64,000 bases of DNA from Symsagittifera roscoffensis (GCF_963678635.1 NW_026971392.1:1-64000), one strand, 5' to 3'. Positions 20,390 to 33,897 are shown, counted from the stretch's first letter. Program-made: numbers and translations. Notes: generated from the sequence alone by a model not told the origin.

Positions 20390-21117
20390 CAATTCTCTTA
20401 AAAAATGCAAGAAAAAAAATTGCACTAACTTAAAAGTTAGCTTTTAGGCCAATTTTCGTCCAAAATGGCCGAAATTCGGGTCCCCCCAAATTTTCAACTG
20501 ATGATTACTCCACGTACACTTAAGCTACAAACGTCGTTTTGGGCTCGTTGGAATCGTCCTGAGCTATAATTTATGAAACAAGATGAAAAAAATGATGTTT
20601 CAACGAAAAAAACCAAAAATTTTGAAAATTTCATTTTTTGCACCACGCTCGATTAGGCTTAACTTTTTGGCATCACCGAGATTTCAAAAGCTTATAACTT
20701 TGTGTTGGACCGACGAAATTGGTTCATTTTCTCAGTCCCCCAAGATTTGACCATGATCTTATGATCCAAATAATAAAATTTGAAAATTTTAAAATTTTTG
20801 GGCAAGTTATGGCCGTTCGCGCAATTCACCAGGCTCGATTGGGCTTAACTTTTTGACATCACCGAAATTCAAAAGGCTATAATTCAAAGACCCCAAAAGT
20901 TATCTCCAATATTTTTGGCCTATCAGCAGCTGATTGTACACAAAATTGATACTGCAAAAGAAATTTTTCGGTTTTCTGTTGTTTTGACCAAAATTTGACC
21001 CATTGAAAATTTTTGCACCACGCTCGATTAGGCTTAACTTTTTGACATCACCGAACTTTAAACAGCAATAACTCTTAGCGTATAAAAGTAAAAGAGATAC
21101 TTTTGCTTTAAATAAAA

Positions 21118-21235
21118 GCCTACAACACCTGGTGTTCCCAGGCGGTCTCCCATCCAAGTACTAACCAGGCCCAATGTTGCTTAACTTCGGTGATCGGACG
21201 AGAACCGGTGCATTCAACATGGTATGGTCGTAGGC
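21118..21235 (-). rRNA. 5S rRNA, copy 14
   Basis: Majority sequence; spacing 1278; TATAATT spacer variant. Confidence 0.98.
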
Positions 21236-21558
21236 ATTTGAGTTACTCCGCTTTCACTTATATCCTTACTAGCATATGTCTATGTACATTAGTTTTAAAA
21301 CACTCGCCCTCGCGCGAGAGTAAAAATATGCTCTTATACCATGTAAAATTTTGCACGCTCACGTTATAATTTATGCATTTCAAACAAAATTTTGAAAATT
21401 GACATTGTTTGGAATTTTTTTGGCCCAATGTGTTAAATGGCCAAATCGGCTGGTCAAAACCTATGGAGCGTGTACAAGGTGCCTTGAATGACCATTTATG
21501 GCATGAAAGCCGCACATTCACTGTAAGTGGCATATGAATGGATACCAGCCAGGATACT

Positions 21559-21667
21559 GTCAGTTGCTTTTAGCCTAATTGTTGTGATAAACTTATTAAA
21601 TAGGTAAGTATTCAAATCTATTTGATAAGTTTTCTTTGAATGCACTCTGCGACAGCGGAGGGCAGCC
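21559..21667 (+). ncRNA. SL RNA-like candidate, copy 16
   Basis: Exon end at 21603; core as copy 1; upstream CATGAAAGCC. Confidence 0.5.
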
Positions 21668-22395
21668 CAATTCTCTTAAAAAATGCAAGAAAAAAAATTG
21701 CACTAACTTAAAAGTTAGCTTTTAGGCCAATTTTCGTCCAAAATGGCCGAAATTCGGGTCCCCCCAAATTTTCAACTGATGATTACTCCACGTACACTTA
21801 AGCTACAAACGTCGTTTTGGGCTCGTTGGAATCGTCCTGAGCTATAATTTATGAAACAAGATGAAAAAAATGATGTTTCAACGAAAAAAACCAAAAATTT
21901 TGAAAATTTCATTTTTTGCACCACGCTCGATTAGGCTTAACTTTTTGGCATCACCGAGATTTCAAAAGCTTATAACTTTGTGTTGGACCGACGAAATTGG
22001 TTCATTTTCTCAGTCCCCCAAGATTTGACCATGATCTTATGATCCAAATAATAAAATTTGAAAATTTTAAAATTTTTGGGCAAGTTATGGCCGTTCGCGC
22101 AATTCACCAGGCTCGATTGGGCTTAACTTTTTGACATCACCGAAATTCAAAAGGCTATAATTCAAAGACCCCAAAAGTTATCTCCAATATTTTTGGCCTA
22201 TCAGCAGCTGATTGTACACAAAATTGATACTGCAAAAGAAATTTTTCGGTTTTCTGTTGTTTTGACCAAAATTTGACCCATTGAAAATTTTTGCACCACG
22301 CTCGATTAGGCTTAACTTTTTGACATCACCGAACTTTAAACAGCAATAACTCTTAGCGTATAAAAGTAAAAGAGATACTTTTGCTTTAAATAAAA

Positions 22396-22513
22396 GCCTA
22401 CAACACCTGGTGTTCCCAGGCGGTCTCCCATCCAAGTACTAACCAGGCCCAATGTTGCTTAACTTCGGTGATCGGACGAGAACCGGTGCATTCAACATGG
22501 TATGGTCGTAGGC
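22396..22513 (-). rRNA. 5S rRNA, copy 15
   Basis: Majority sequence; spacing 1278; TATAATT spacer variant. Confidence 0.98.
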
Positions 22514-22836
22514 ATTTGAGTTACTCCGCTTTCACTTATATCCTTACTAGCATATGTCTATGTACATTAGTTTTAAAACACTCGCCCTCGCGCGAGAGTA
22601 AAAATATGCTCTTATACCATGTAAAATTTTGCACGCTCACGTTATAATTTATGCATTTCAAACAAAATTTTGAAAATTGACATTGTTTGGAATTTTTTTG
22701 GCCCAATGTGTTAAATGGCCAAATCGGCTGGTCAAAACCTATGGAGCGTGTACAAGGTGCCTTGAATGACCATTTATGGCATGATAGCCGCACATTCACT
22801 GTAAGTGGCATATGAATGGATACCAGCCAGGATACT

Positions 22837-22945
22837 GTCAGTTGCTTTTAGCCTAATTGTTGTGATAAACTTATTAAATAGGTAAGTATTCAAATCTATT
22901 TGATAAGTTTTCTTTGAATGCACTCTGCGACAGCGGAGGGCAGCC
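22837..22945 (+). ncRNA. SL RNA-like candidate, copy 17
   Basis: Exon end at 22881; core as copy 1; upstream CATGATAGCC. Confidence 0.5.
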
Positions 22946-23673
22946 CAATTCTCTTAAAAAATGCAAGAAAAAAAATTGCACTAACTTAAAAGTTAGCTTT
23001 TAGGCCAATTTTCGTCCAAAATGGCCGAAATTCGGGTCCCCCCAAATTTTCAACTGATGATTACTCCACGTACACTTAAGCTACAAACGTCGTTTTGGGC
23101 TCGTTGGAATCGTCCTGAGCTATAATTTATGAAACAAGATGAAAAAAATGATGTTTCAACGAAAAAAACCAAAAATTTTGAAAATTTCATTTTTTGCACC
23201 ACGCTCGATTAGGCTTAACTTTTTGGCATCACCGAGATTTCAAAAGCTTATAACTTTGTGTTGGACCGACGAAATTGGTTCATTTTCTCAGTCCCCCAAG
23301 ATTTGACCATGATCTTATGATCCAAATAATAAAATTTGAAAATTTTAAAATTTTTGGGCAAGTTATGGCCGTTCGCGCAATTCACCAGGCTCGATTGGGC
23401 TTAACTTTTTGACATCACCGAAATTCAAAAGGCTATAATTCAAAGACCCCAAAAGTTATCTCCAATATTTTTGGCCTATCAGCAGCTGATTGTACACAAA
23501 ATTGATACTGCAAAAGAAATTTTTCGGTTTTCTGTTGTTTTGACCAAAATTTGACCCATTGAAAATTTTTGCACCACGCTCGATTAGGCTTAACTTTTTG
23601 ACATCACCGAACTTTAAACAGCAATAACTCTTAGCGTATAAAAGTAAAAGAGATACTTTTGCTTTAAATAAAA

Positions 23674-23791
23674 GCCTACAACACCTGGTGTTCCCAGGCG
23701 GTCTCCCATCCAAGTACTAACCAGGCCCAATGTTGCTTAACTTCGGTGATCGGACGAGAACCGGTGCATTCAACATGGTATGGTCGTAGGC
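23674..23791 (-). rRNA. 5S rRNA, copy 16
   Basis: Majority sequence; spacing 1278; TATAATT spacer variant. Confidence 0.98.
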
Positions 23792-24114
23792 ATTTGAGTT
23801 ACTCCGCTTTCACTTATATCCTTACTAGCATATGTCTATGTACATTAGTTTTAAAACACTCGCCCTCGCGCGAGAGTAAAAATATGCTCTTATACCATGT
23901 AAAATTTTGCACGCTCACGTTATAATTTATGCATTTCAAACAAAATTTTGAAAATTGACATTGTTTGGAATTTTTTTGGCCCAATGTGTTAAATGGCCAA
24001 ATCGGCTGGTCAAAACCTATGGAGCGTGTACAAGGTGCCTTGAATGACCATTTATGGCATGAAAGCCGCACATTCACTGTAAGTGGCATATGAATGGATA
24101 CCAGCCAGGATACT

Positions 24115-24223
24115 GTCAGTTGCTTTTAGCCTAATTGTTGTGATAAACTTATTAAATAGGTAAGTATTCAAATCTATTTGATAAGTTTTCTTTGAATGCA
24201 CTCTGCGACAGCGGAGGGCAGCC
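24115..24223 (+). ncRNA. SL RNA-like candidate, copy 18
   Basis: Exon end at 24159; core as copy 1; upstream CATGAAAGCC. Confidence 0.5.
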
Positions 24224-24951
24224 CAATTCTCTTAAAAAATGCAAGAAAAAAAATTGCACTAACTTAAAAGTTAGCTTTTAGGCCAATTTTCGTCCAAAAT
24301 GGCCGAAATTCGGGTCCCCCCAAATTTTCAACTGATGATTACTCCACGTACACTTAAGCTACAAACGTCGTTTTGGGCTCGTTGGAATCGTCCTGAGCTA
24401 TAATTTATGAAACAAGATGAAAAAAATGATGTTTCAACGAAAAAAACCAAAAATTTTGAAAATTTCATTTTTTGCACCACGCTCGATTAGGCTTAACTTT
24501 TTGGCATCACCGAGATTTCAAAAGCTTATAACTTTGTGTTGGACCGACGAAATTGGTTCATTTTCTCAGTCCCCCAAGATTTGACCATGATCTTATGATC
24601 CAAATAATAAAATTTGAAAATTTTAAAATTTTTGGGCAAGTTATGGCCGTTCGCGCAATTCACCAGGCTCGATTGGGCTTAACTTTTTGACATCACCGAA
24701 ATTCAAAAGGCTATAATTCAAAGACCCCAAAAGTTATCTCCAATATTTTTGGCCTATCAGCAGCTGATTGTACACAAAATTGATACTGCAAAAGAAATTT
24801 TTCGGTTTTCTGTTGTTTTGACCAAAATTTGACCCATTGAAAATTTTTGCACCACGCTCGATTAGGCTTAACTTTTTGACATCACCGAACTTTAAACAGC
24901 AATAACTCTTAGCGTATAAAAGTAAAAGAGATACTTTTGCTTTAAATAAAA

Positions 24952-25069
24952 GCCTACAACACCTGGTGTTCCCAGGCGGTCTCCCATCCAAGTACTAACC
25001 AGGCCCAATGTTGCTTAACTTCGGTGATCGGACGAGAACCGGTGCATTCAACATGGTATGGTCGTAGGC
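24952..25069 (-). rRNA. 5S rRNA, copy 17
   Basis: Majority sequence; spacing 1278; last of the TATAATT spacer group. Confidence 0.98.
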
Positions 25070-25392
25070 ATTTGAGTTACTCCGCTTTCACTTATATCCT
25101 TACTAGCATATGTCTATGTACATTAGTTTTAAAACACTCGCCCTCGCGCGAGAGTAAAAATATGCTCTTATACCATGTAAAATTTTGCACGCTCACGTTA
25201 TAATTTATGCATTTCAAACAAAATTTTGAAAATTGACATTGTTTGGAATTTTTTTGGCCCAATGTGTTAAATGGCCAAATCGGCTGGTCAAAACCTATGG
25301 AGCGTGTACAAGGTGCCTTGAATGACCATTTATGGCATGATAGCCGCACATTCACTGTAAGTGGCATATGAATGGATACCAGCCAGGATACT

Positions 25393-25501
25393 GTCAGTTG
25401 CTTTTAGCCTAATTGTTGTGATAAACTTATTAAATAGGTAAGTATTCAAATCTATTTGATAAGTTTTCTTTGAATGCACTCTGCGACAGCGGAGGGCAGC
25501 C
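25393..25501 (+). ncRNA. SL RNA-like candidate, copy 19
   Basis: Exon end at 25437; core as copy 1; upstream CATGATAGCC. Confidence 0.5.
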
Positions 25502-26229
25502 CAATTCTCTTAAAAAATGCAAGAAAAAAAATTGCACTAACTTAAAAGTTAGCTTTTAGGCCAATTTTCGTCCAAAATGGCCGAAATTCGGGTCCCCCCA
25601 AATTTTCAACTGATGATTACTCCACGTACACTTAAGCTACAAACGTCGTTTTGGGCTCGTTGGAATCGTCCTGAGCTATAATTTATGAAACAAGATGAAA
25701 AAAATGATGTTTCAACGAAAAAAACCAAAAATTTTGAAAATTTCATTTTTTGCACCACGCTCGATTAGGCTTAACTTTTTGGCATCACCGAGATTTCAAA
25801 AGCTTATAACTTTGTGTTGGACCGACGAAATTGGTTCATTTTCTCAGTCCCCCAAGATTTGACCATGATCTTATGATCCAAATAATAAAATTTGAAAATT
25901 TTAAAATTTTTGGGCAAGTTATGGCCGTTCGCGCAATTCACCAGGCTCGATTGGGCTTAACTTTTTGACATCACCGAAATTCAAAAGGCTATAACTCAAA
26001 GACCCCAAAAGTTATCTCCAATATTTTTGGCCTATCAGCAGCTGATTGTACACAAAATTGATACTGCAAAAGAAATTTTTCGGTTTTCTGTTGTTTTGAC
26101 CAAAATTTGACCCATTGAAAATTTTTGCACCACGCTCGATTAGGCTTAACTTTTTGACATCACCGAACTTTAAACAGCAATAACTCTTAGCGTATAAAAG
26201 TAAAAGAGATACTTTTGCTTTAAATAAAA

Positions 26230-26347
26230 GCCTACAACACCTGGTGTTCCCAGGCGGTCTCCCATCCAAGTACTAACCAGGCCCAATGTTGCTTAACTTC
26301 GGTGATCGGACGAGAACCGGTGCATTCAACATGGTATGGTCGTAGGC
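26230..26347 (-). rRNA. 5S rRNA, copy 18
   Basis: Majority sequence; spacing 1278; spacer back to TATAACT. Confidence 0.98.
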
Positions 26348-26670
26348 ATTTGAGTTACTCCGCTTTCACTTATATCCTTACTAGCATATGTCTATGTACA
26401 TTAGTTTTAAAACACTCGCCCTCGCGCGAGAGTAAAAATATGCTCTTATACCATGTAAAATTTTGCACGCTCACGTTATAATTTATGCATTTCAAACAAA
26501 ATTTTGAAAATTGACATTGTTTGGAATTTTTTTGGCCCAATGTGTTAAATGGCCAAATCGGCTGGTCAAAACCTATGGAGCGTGTACAAGGTGCCTTGAA
26601 TGACCATTTATGGCATGATAGCCGCACATTCACTGTAAGTGGCATATGAATGGATACCAGCCAGGATACT

Positions 26671-26779
26671 GTCAGTTGCTTTTAGCCTAATTGTTGTGAT
26701 AAACTTATTAAATAGGTAAGTATTCAAATCTATTTGATAAGTTTTCTTTGAATGCACTCTGCGACAGCGGAGGGCAGCC
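26671..26779 (+). ncRNA. SL RNA-like candidate, copy 20
   Basis: Exon end at 26715; core as copy 1. Confidence 0.5.
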
Positions 26780-27507
26780 CAATTCTCTTAAAAAATGCAA
26801 GAAAAAAAATTGCACTAACTTAAAAGTTAGCTTTTAGGCCAATTTTCGTCCAAAATGGCCGAAATTCGGGTCCCCCCAAATTTTCAACTGATGATTACTC
26901 CACGTACACTTAAGCTACAAACGTCGTTTTGGGCTCGTTGGAATCGTCCTGAGCTATAATTTATGAAACAAGATGAAAAAAATGATGTTTCAACGAAAAA
27001 AACCAAAAATTTTGAAAATTTCATTTTTTGCACCACGCTCGATTAGGCTTAACTTTTTGGCATCACCGAGATTTCAAAAGCTTATAACTTTGTGTTGGAC
27101 CGACGAAATTGGTTCATTTTCTCAGTCCCCCAAGATTTGACCATGATCTTATGATCCAAATAATAAAATTTGAAAATTTTAAAATTTTTGGGCAAGTTAT
27201 GGCCGTTCGCGCAATTCACCAGGCTCGATTGGGCTTAACTTTTTGACATCACCGAAATTCAAAAGACTATAACTCAAAGACCCCAAAAGTTATCTCCAAT
27301 ATTTTTGGCCTATCAGCAGCTGATTGTACACAAAATTGATACTGCAAAAGAAATTTTTCGGTTTTCTGTTGTTTTGACCAAAATTTGACCCATTGAAAAT
27401 TTTTGCACCACGCTCGATTAGGCTTAACTTTTTGACATCACCGAACTTTAAACAGCAATAACTCTTAGCGTATAAAAGTAAAAGAGATACTTTTGCTTTA
27501 AATAAAA

Positions 27508-27625
27508 GCCTACAACACCTGGTGTTCCCAGGCGGTCTACCATCCAAGTACTAACCAGGCCCAATGTTGCTTAACTTCGGTGATCGGACGAGAACCGGTG
27601 CATTCAACATGGTATGGTCGTAGGC
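27508..27625 (-). rRNA. 5S rRNA, copy 19 (position 87 variant)
   Basis: G to T at 5S position 87 (base 27539, + strand A): GATGGGAGACC becomes GATGGTAGACC. The change falls in the C-box region of the internal promoter, which TFIIIA contacts, so both promoter strength and RNA folding could suffer. Its unit also carries private spacer changes (27265, 27725, 27902), as if it had escaped homogenisation. Confidence 0.95.
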
Positions 27626-27948
27626 ATTTGAGTTACTCCGCTTTCACTTATATCCTTACTAGCATATGTCTATGTACATTAGTTTTAAAACACTCGCCCT
27701 CGCGCGAGAGTAAAAATATGCTCTCATACCATGTAAAATTTTGCACGCTCACGTTATAATTTATGCATTTCAAACAAAATTTTGAAAATTGACATTGTTT
27801 GGAATTTTTTTGGCCCAATGTGTTAAATGGCCAAATCGGCTGGTCAAAACCTATGGAGCGTGTACAAGGTGCCTTGAATGACCATTTATGGCATGATAGC
27901 CTCACATTCACTGTAAGTGGCATATGAATGGATACCAGCCAGGATACT

Positions 27949-28057
27949 GTCAGTTGCTTTTAGCCTAATTGTTGTGATAAACTTATTAAATAGGTAAGTA
28001 TTCAAATCTATTTGATAAGTTTTCTTTGAATGCACTCTGCGACAGCGGAGGGCAGCC
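27949..28057 (+). ncRNA. SL RNA-like candidate, copy 21
   Basis: Exon end at 27993; core as copy 1, although the upstream region of this unit has private changes. Confidence 0.5.
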
Positions 28058-28785
28058 CAATTCTCTTAAAAAATGCAAGAAAAAAAATTGCACTAACTTA
28101 AAAGTTAGCTTTTAGGCCAATTTTCGTCCAAAATGGCCGAAATTCGGGTCCCCCCAAATTTTCAACTGATGATTACTCCACGTACACTTAAGCTACAAAC
28201 GTCGTTTTGGGCTCGTTGGAATCGTCCTGAGCTATAATTTATGAAACAAGATGAAAAAAATGATGTTTCAACGAAAAAAACCAAAAATTTTGAAAATTTC
28301 ATTTTTTGCACCACGCTCGATTAGGCTTAACTTTTTGGCATCACCGAGATTTCAAAAGCTTATAACTTTGTGTTGGACCGACGAAATTGGTTCATTTTCT
28401 CAGTCCCCCAAGATTTGACCATGATCTTATGATCCAAATAATAAAATTTGAAAATTTTAAAATTTTTGGGCAAGTTATGGCCGTTCGCGCAATTCACCAG
28501 GCTCGATTGGGCTTAACTTTTTGACATCACCGAAATTCAAAAGGCTATAACTCAAAGACCCCAAAAGTTATCTCCAATATTTTTGGCCTATCAGCAGCTG
28601 ATTGTACACAAAATTGATACTGCAAAAGAAATTTTTCGGTTTTCTGTTGTTTTGACCAAAATTTGACCCATTGAAAATTTTTGCACCACGCTCGATTAGG
28701 CTTAACTTTTTGACATCACCGAACTTTAAACAGCAATAACTCTTAGCGTATAAAAGTAAAAGAGATACTTTTGCTTTAAATAAAA

Positions 28786-28903
28786 GCCTACAACACCTGG
28801 TGTTCCCAGGCGGTCTCCCATCCAAGTACTAACCAGGCCCAATGTTGCTTAACTTCGGTGATCGGACGAGAACCGGTGCATTCAACATGGTATGGTCGTA
28901 GGC
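28786..28903 (-). rRNA. 5S rRNA, copy 20
   Basis: Majority sequence; the only copy after number 6 with TATAAATG at -27; spacing 1278. Confidence 0.98.
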
Positions 28904-29226
28904 ATTTGAGTTACTCCGCTTTCATTTATATCCTTACTAGCATATGTCTATGTACATTAGTTTTAAAACACTCGCCCTCGCGCGAGAGTAAAAATATGCT
29001 CTTATACCATGTAAAATTTTGCACGCTCACGTTATAATTTATGCATTTCAAACAAAATTTTGAAAATTGACATTGTTTGGAATTTTTTTGGCCCAATGTG
29101 TTAAATGGCCAAATCGGCTGGTCAAAACCTATGGAGCGTGTACAAGGTGCCTTGAATGACCATTTATGGCATGATAGCCGCACATTCACTGTAAGTGGCA
29201 TATGAATGGATACCAGCCAGGATACT

Positions 29227-29335
29227 GTCAGTTGCTTTTAGCCTAATTGTTGTGATAAACTTATTAAATAGGTAAGTATTCAAATCTATTTGATAAGTTT
29301 TCTTTGAATGCACTCTGCGACAGCGGAGGGCAGCC
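29227..29335 (+). ncRNA. SL RNA-like candidate, copy 22
   Basis: Exon end at 29271; core as copy 1. Confidence 0.5.
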
Positions 29336-30063
29336 CAATTCTCTTAAAAAATGCAAGAAAAAAAATTGCACTAACTTAAAAGTTAGCTTTTAGGCCAATT
29401 TTCGTCCAAAATGGCCGAAATTCGGGTCCCCCCAAATTTTCAACTGATGATTACTCCACGTACACTTAAGCTACAAACGTCGTTTTGGGCTCGTTGGAAT
29501 CGTCCTGAGCTATAATTTATGAAACAAGATGAAAAAAATGATGTTTCAACGAAAAAAACCAAAAATTTTGAAAATTTCATTTTTTGCACCACGCTCGATT
29601 AGGCTTAACTTTTTGGCATCACCGAGATTTCAAAAGCTTATAACTTTGTGTTGGACCGACGAAATTGGTTCATTTTCTCAGTCCCCCAAGATTTGACCAT
29701 GATCTTATGATCCAAATAATAAAATTTGAAAATTTTAAAATTTTTGGGCAAGTTATGGCCGTTCGCGCAATTCACCAGGCTCGATTGGGCTTAACTTTTT
29801 GACATCACCGAAATTCAAAAGGCTATAACTCAAAGACCCCAAAAGTTATCTCCAATATTTTTGGCCTATCAGCAGCTGATTGTACACAAAATTGATACTG
29901 CAAAAGAAATTTTTCGGTTTTCTGTTGTTTTGACCAAAATTTGACCCATTGAAAATTTTTGCACCACGCTCGATTAGGCTTAACTTTTTGACATCACCGA
30001 ACTTTAAACAGCAATAACTCTTAGCGTATAAAAGTAAAAGAGATACTTTTGCTTTAAATAAAA

Positions 30064-30181
30064 GCCTACAACACCTGGTGTTCCCAGGCGGTCTCCCATC
30101 CAAGTACTAACCAGGCCCAATGTTGCTTAACTTCGGTGATCGGACGAGAACCGGTGCATTCAACATGGTATGGTCGTAGGC
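30064..30181 (-). rRNA. 5S rRNA, copy 21
   Basis: Majority sequence; TATAAGTG at -27; spacing 1278. Confidence 0.98.
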
Positions 30182-30504
30182 ATTTGAGTTACTCCGCTTT
30201 CACTTATATCCTTACTAGCATATGTCTATGTACATTAGTTTTAAAACACTCGCCCTCGCGCGAGAGTAAAAATATGCTCTTATACCATGTAAAATTTTGC
30301 ACGCTCACGTTATAATTTATGCATTTCAAACAAAATTTTGAAAATTGACATTGTTTGGAATTTTTTTGGCCCAATGTGTTAAATGGCCAAATCGGCTGGT
30401 CAAAACCTATGGAGCGTGTACAAGGTGCCTTGAATGACCATTTATGGCATGATAGCCGCACATTCACTGTAAGTGGCATATGAATGGATACCAGCCAGGA
30501 TACT

Positions 30505-30613
30505 GTCAGTTGCTTTTAGCCTAATTGTTGTGATAAACTTATTAAATAGGTAAGTATTCAAATCTATTTGATAAGTTTTCTTTGAATGCACTCTGCGACA
30601 GCGGAGGGCAGCC
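30505..30613 (+). ncRNA. SL RNA-like candidate, copy 23
   Basis: Exon end at 30549; core as copy 1. A one-base A insertion lies in the spacer near 31010. Confidence 0.5.
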
Positions 30614-31342
30614 CAATTCTCTTAAAAAATGCAAGAAAAAAAATTGCACTAACTTAAAAGTTAGCTTTTAGGCCAATTTTCGTCCAAAATGGCCGAAATT
30701 CGGGTCCCCCCAAATTTTCAACTGATGATTACTCCACGTACACTTAAGCTACAAACGTCGTTTTGGGCTCGTTGGAATCGTCCTGAGCTATAATTTATGA
30801 AACAAGATGAAAAAAATGATGTTTCAACGAAAAAAACCAAAAATTTTGAAAATTTCATTTTTTGCACCACGCTCGATTAGGCTTAACTTTTTGGCATCAC
30901 CGAGATTTCAAAAGCTTATAACTTTGTGTTGGACCGACGAAATTGGTTCATTTTCTCAGTCCCCCAAGATTTGACCATGATCTTATGATCCAAATAATAA
31001 AATTTGAAAAATTTTAAAATTTTTGGGCAAGTTATGGCCGTTCGCGCAATTCACCAGGCTCGATTGGGCTTAACTTTTTGACATCACCGAAATTCAAAAG
31101 GCTATAACTCAAAGACCCCAAAAGTTATCTCCAATATTTTTGGCCTATCAGCAGCTGATTGTACACAAAATTGATACTGCAAAAGAAATTTTTCGGTTTT
31201 CTGTTGTTTTGACCAAAATTTGACCCATTGAAAATTTTTGCACCACACTCGATTAGGCTTAACTTTTTGACATCACCGAACTTTAAACAGCAATAACTCT
31301 TAGCGTATAAAAGTAAAAGAGATACTTTTGCTTTAAATAAAA

Positions 31343-31460
31343 GCCTACAACACCTGGTGTTCCCAGGCGGTCTCCCATCCAAGTACTAACCAGGCCCAAT
31401 GTTGCTTAACTTCGGTGATCGGACGAGAACCGGTGCATTCAACATGGTATGGTCGTAGGC
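31343..31460 (-). rRNA. 5S rRNA, copy 22
   Basis: Majority sequence; spacing 1279; R3 in its downstream spacer reads CACCACACTCG. Confidence 0.98.
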
Positions 31461-31783
31461 ATTTGAGTTACTCCGCTTTCACTTATATCCTTACTAGCAT
31501 ATGTCTATGTACATTAGTTTTAAAACACTCGCCCTCGCGCGAGAGTAAAAATATGCTCTTATACCATGTAAAATTTTGCACGCTCACGTTATAATTTATG
31601 CATTTCAAACAAAATTTTGAAAATTGACATTGTTTGGAATTTTTTTGGCCCAATGTGTTAAATGGCCAAATCGGCTGGTCAAAACCTATGGAGCGTGTAC
31701 AAGGTGCCTTGAATGACCATTTATGGCATGATAGCCGCACATTCACTGTAAGTGGCATATGAATGGATACCAGCCAGGATACT

Positions 31784-31891
31784 GTCAGTTGCTTTTAGCC
31801 TAATTGTTGTGATAAACTTATTAAATAGGTAAGTATTCAAATCTATTTGATAAGTTTTCATGAATGCACTCTGCGACAGCGGAGGGCAGCC
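31784..31891 (+). ncRNA. SL RNA-like candidate, copy 24, altered Sm-like stretch
   Basis: Exon end at 31828. GTTTTCTTTGAATG is changed to GTTTTCATGAATG, which interrupts the U-rich run and removes one base. If the U-run is an Sm site, binding should be weakened. The same change occurs in copy 28, four units away. Confidence 0.42.
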
Positions 31892-32619
31892 CAATTTTCT
31901 TAAAAAATGCAAGAAAAAAAATTGCACTAACTTAAAAGTTAGCTTTTAGGCCAATTTTCGTCCAAAATGGCCGAAATTCGGGTCCCCCCAAATTTTCAAC
32001 TGATGATTACTCCACGTACACTTAAGCTACAAACGTCGTTTTGGGCTCGTTGGAATCGTCCTGAGCTGTAATTTATGAAACAAGATGAAAAAAATGATGT
32101 TTCAACGAAAAAAACCAAAAATTTTGAAAATTTCATTTTTTGCACCACGCTCGATTAGGCTTAACTTTTTGGCATCACCGAGATTTCAAAAGCTTATAAC
32201 TTTGTGTTGGACCGACGAAATTGGTTCATTTTCTCAGTCCCCCAAGATTTGACCATGATCTTATGATCCAAATAATAAAATTTGAAAATTTTAAAATTTT
32301 TGGGCAAGTTATGGCCGTTCGCGCAATTCACCAGGCTGGATTGGGCTTAACTTTTTGACATCACCGAAATTCAAAAGGCTATAACTCAAAGACCCCAAAA
32401 GTTATCTCCAATATTTTTGGCCTATCAGCAGCTGATTGTACACAAAATTGATACTGCAAAAGAAATTTTTCGGTTTTCTGTTGTTTTGACCAAAATTTGA
32501 CCCATTGAAAATTTTTGCACCACGCTCGATTAGGCTTAACTTTTTGACATCACCGAACTTTAAACAGCAATAACTCTTAGCGTATAAAAGTAAAAGAGAT
32601 ACTTTTGCTTTAAATAAAA

Positions 32620-32737
32620 GCCTACAACACCTGGTGTTCCCAGGCGGTCTCCCATCCAAGTACTAACCAGGCCCAATGTTGCTTAACTTCGGTGATCGGA
32701 CGAGAACCGGTGCATTCAACATGGTATGGTCGTAGGC
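32620..32737 (-). rRNA. 5S rRNA, copy 23
   Basis: Majority sequence; spacing 1277; R2 upstream reads AGGCTGGATTGGG, shared with the unit of copy 27. Confidence 0.98.
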
Positions 32738-33060
32738 ATTTGAGTTACTCCGCTTTCACTTATATCCTTACTAGCATATGTCTATGTACATTAGTTTTAA
32801 AACACTCGCCCTCGCGCGAGAGTAAAAATATGCTCTTATACCATGTAAAATTTTGCACGCTCACGTTATAATTTATGCATTTCAAACAAAATTTTGAAAA
32901 TTGACATTGTTTGGAATTTTTTTGGCCCAATGTGTTAAATGGCCAAATCGGCTGGTCAAAACCTATGGAGCGTGTACAAGGTGCCTTGAATGACCATTTA
33001 TGGCATGAAAGCCGCACATTCACTGTAAGTGGCATATGAATGGATACCAGCCAGGATACT

Positions 33061-33169
33061 GTCAGTTGCTTTTAGCCTAATTGTTGTGATAAACTTATTA
33101 AATAGGTAAGTATTCAAATCTATTTGATAAGTTTTCTTTGAATGCACTCTGCGACAGCGAAGGGCAGCC
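33061..33169 (+). ncRNA. SL RNA-like candidate, copy 25, hairpin mismatch
   Basis: Exon end at 33105. G to A at 33160 turns GCGGAG into GCGAAG, replacing one C-G pair of the terminal stem with a C-A mismatch. Confidence 0.45.
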
Positions 33170-33897
33170 CAATTCTCTTAAAAAATGCAAGAAAAAAAAT
33201 TGCACTAACTTAAAAGTTAGCTTTTAGGCCAATTTTCGTCCAAAATGGCCGAAATTCGGGTCCCCCCAAATTTTCAACTGATGATTACTCCACGTACACT
33301 TAAGCTACAAACGTCGTTTTGGGCTCGTTGGAATCGTCCTGAGCTGTAATTTATGAAACAAGATGAAAAAAATGATGTTTCAACGAAAAAAACCAAAAAT
33401 TTTGAAAATTTCATTTTTTGCACCACGCTCGATTAGGCTTAACTTTTTGGCATCACCGAGATTTCAAAAGCTTATAACTTTGTGTTGGACCGACGAAATT
33501 GGTTCATTTTCTCAGTCCCCCAAGATTTGACCATGATCTTATGATCCAAATAATAAAATTTGAAAATTTTAAAATTTTTGGGCAAGTTATGGCCGTTCGC
33601 GCAATTCACCAGGCTCGATTGGGCTTAACTTTTTGACATCACCGAAATTCAAAAGGCTATAACTCAAAGACCCCAAAAGTTATCTCCAATATTTTTGGCC
33701 TATCAGCAGCTGATTGTACACAAAATTGATACTGCAAAAGAAATTTTTCGGTTTTCTGTTGTTTTGACCAAAATTTGACCCATTGAAAATTTTTGCACCA
33801 CGCTCGATTAGGCTTAACTTTTTGACATCACCGAACTTTAAACAGCAATAACTCTTAGCGTATAAAAGTAAAAGAGATACTTTTGCTTTAAATAAAA

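Noticed and set aside
31721-31927. 68-codon - strand open frame found only at 31721 and 36832
   Set aside because: Created by the one-base deletion in GTTTTCATGAATG, which joins two frames in units 22 and 26. It is antisense to the SL-like block.
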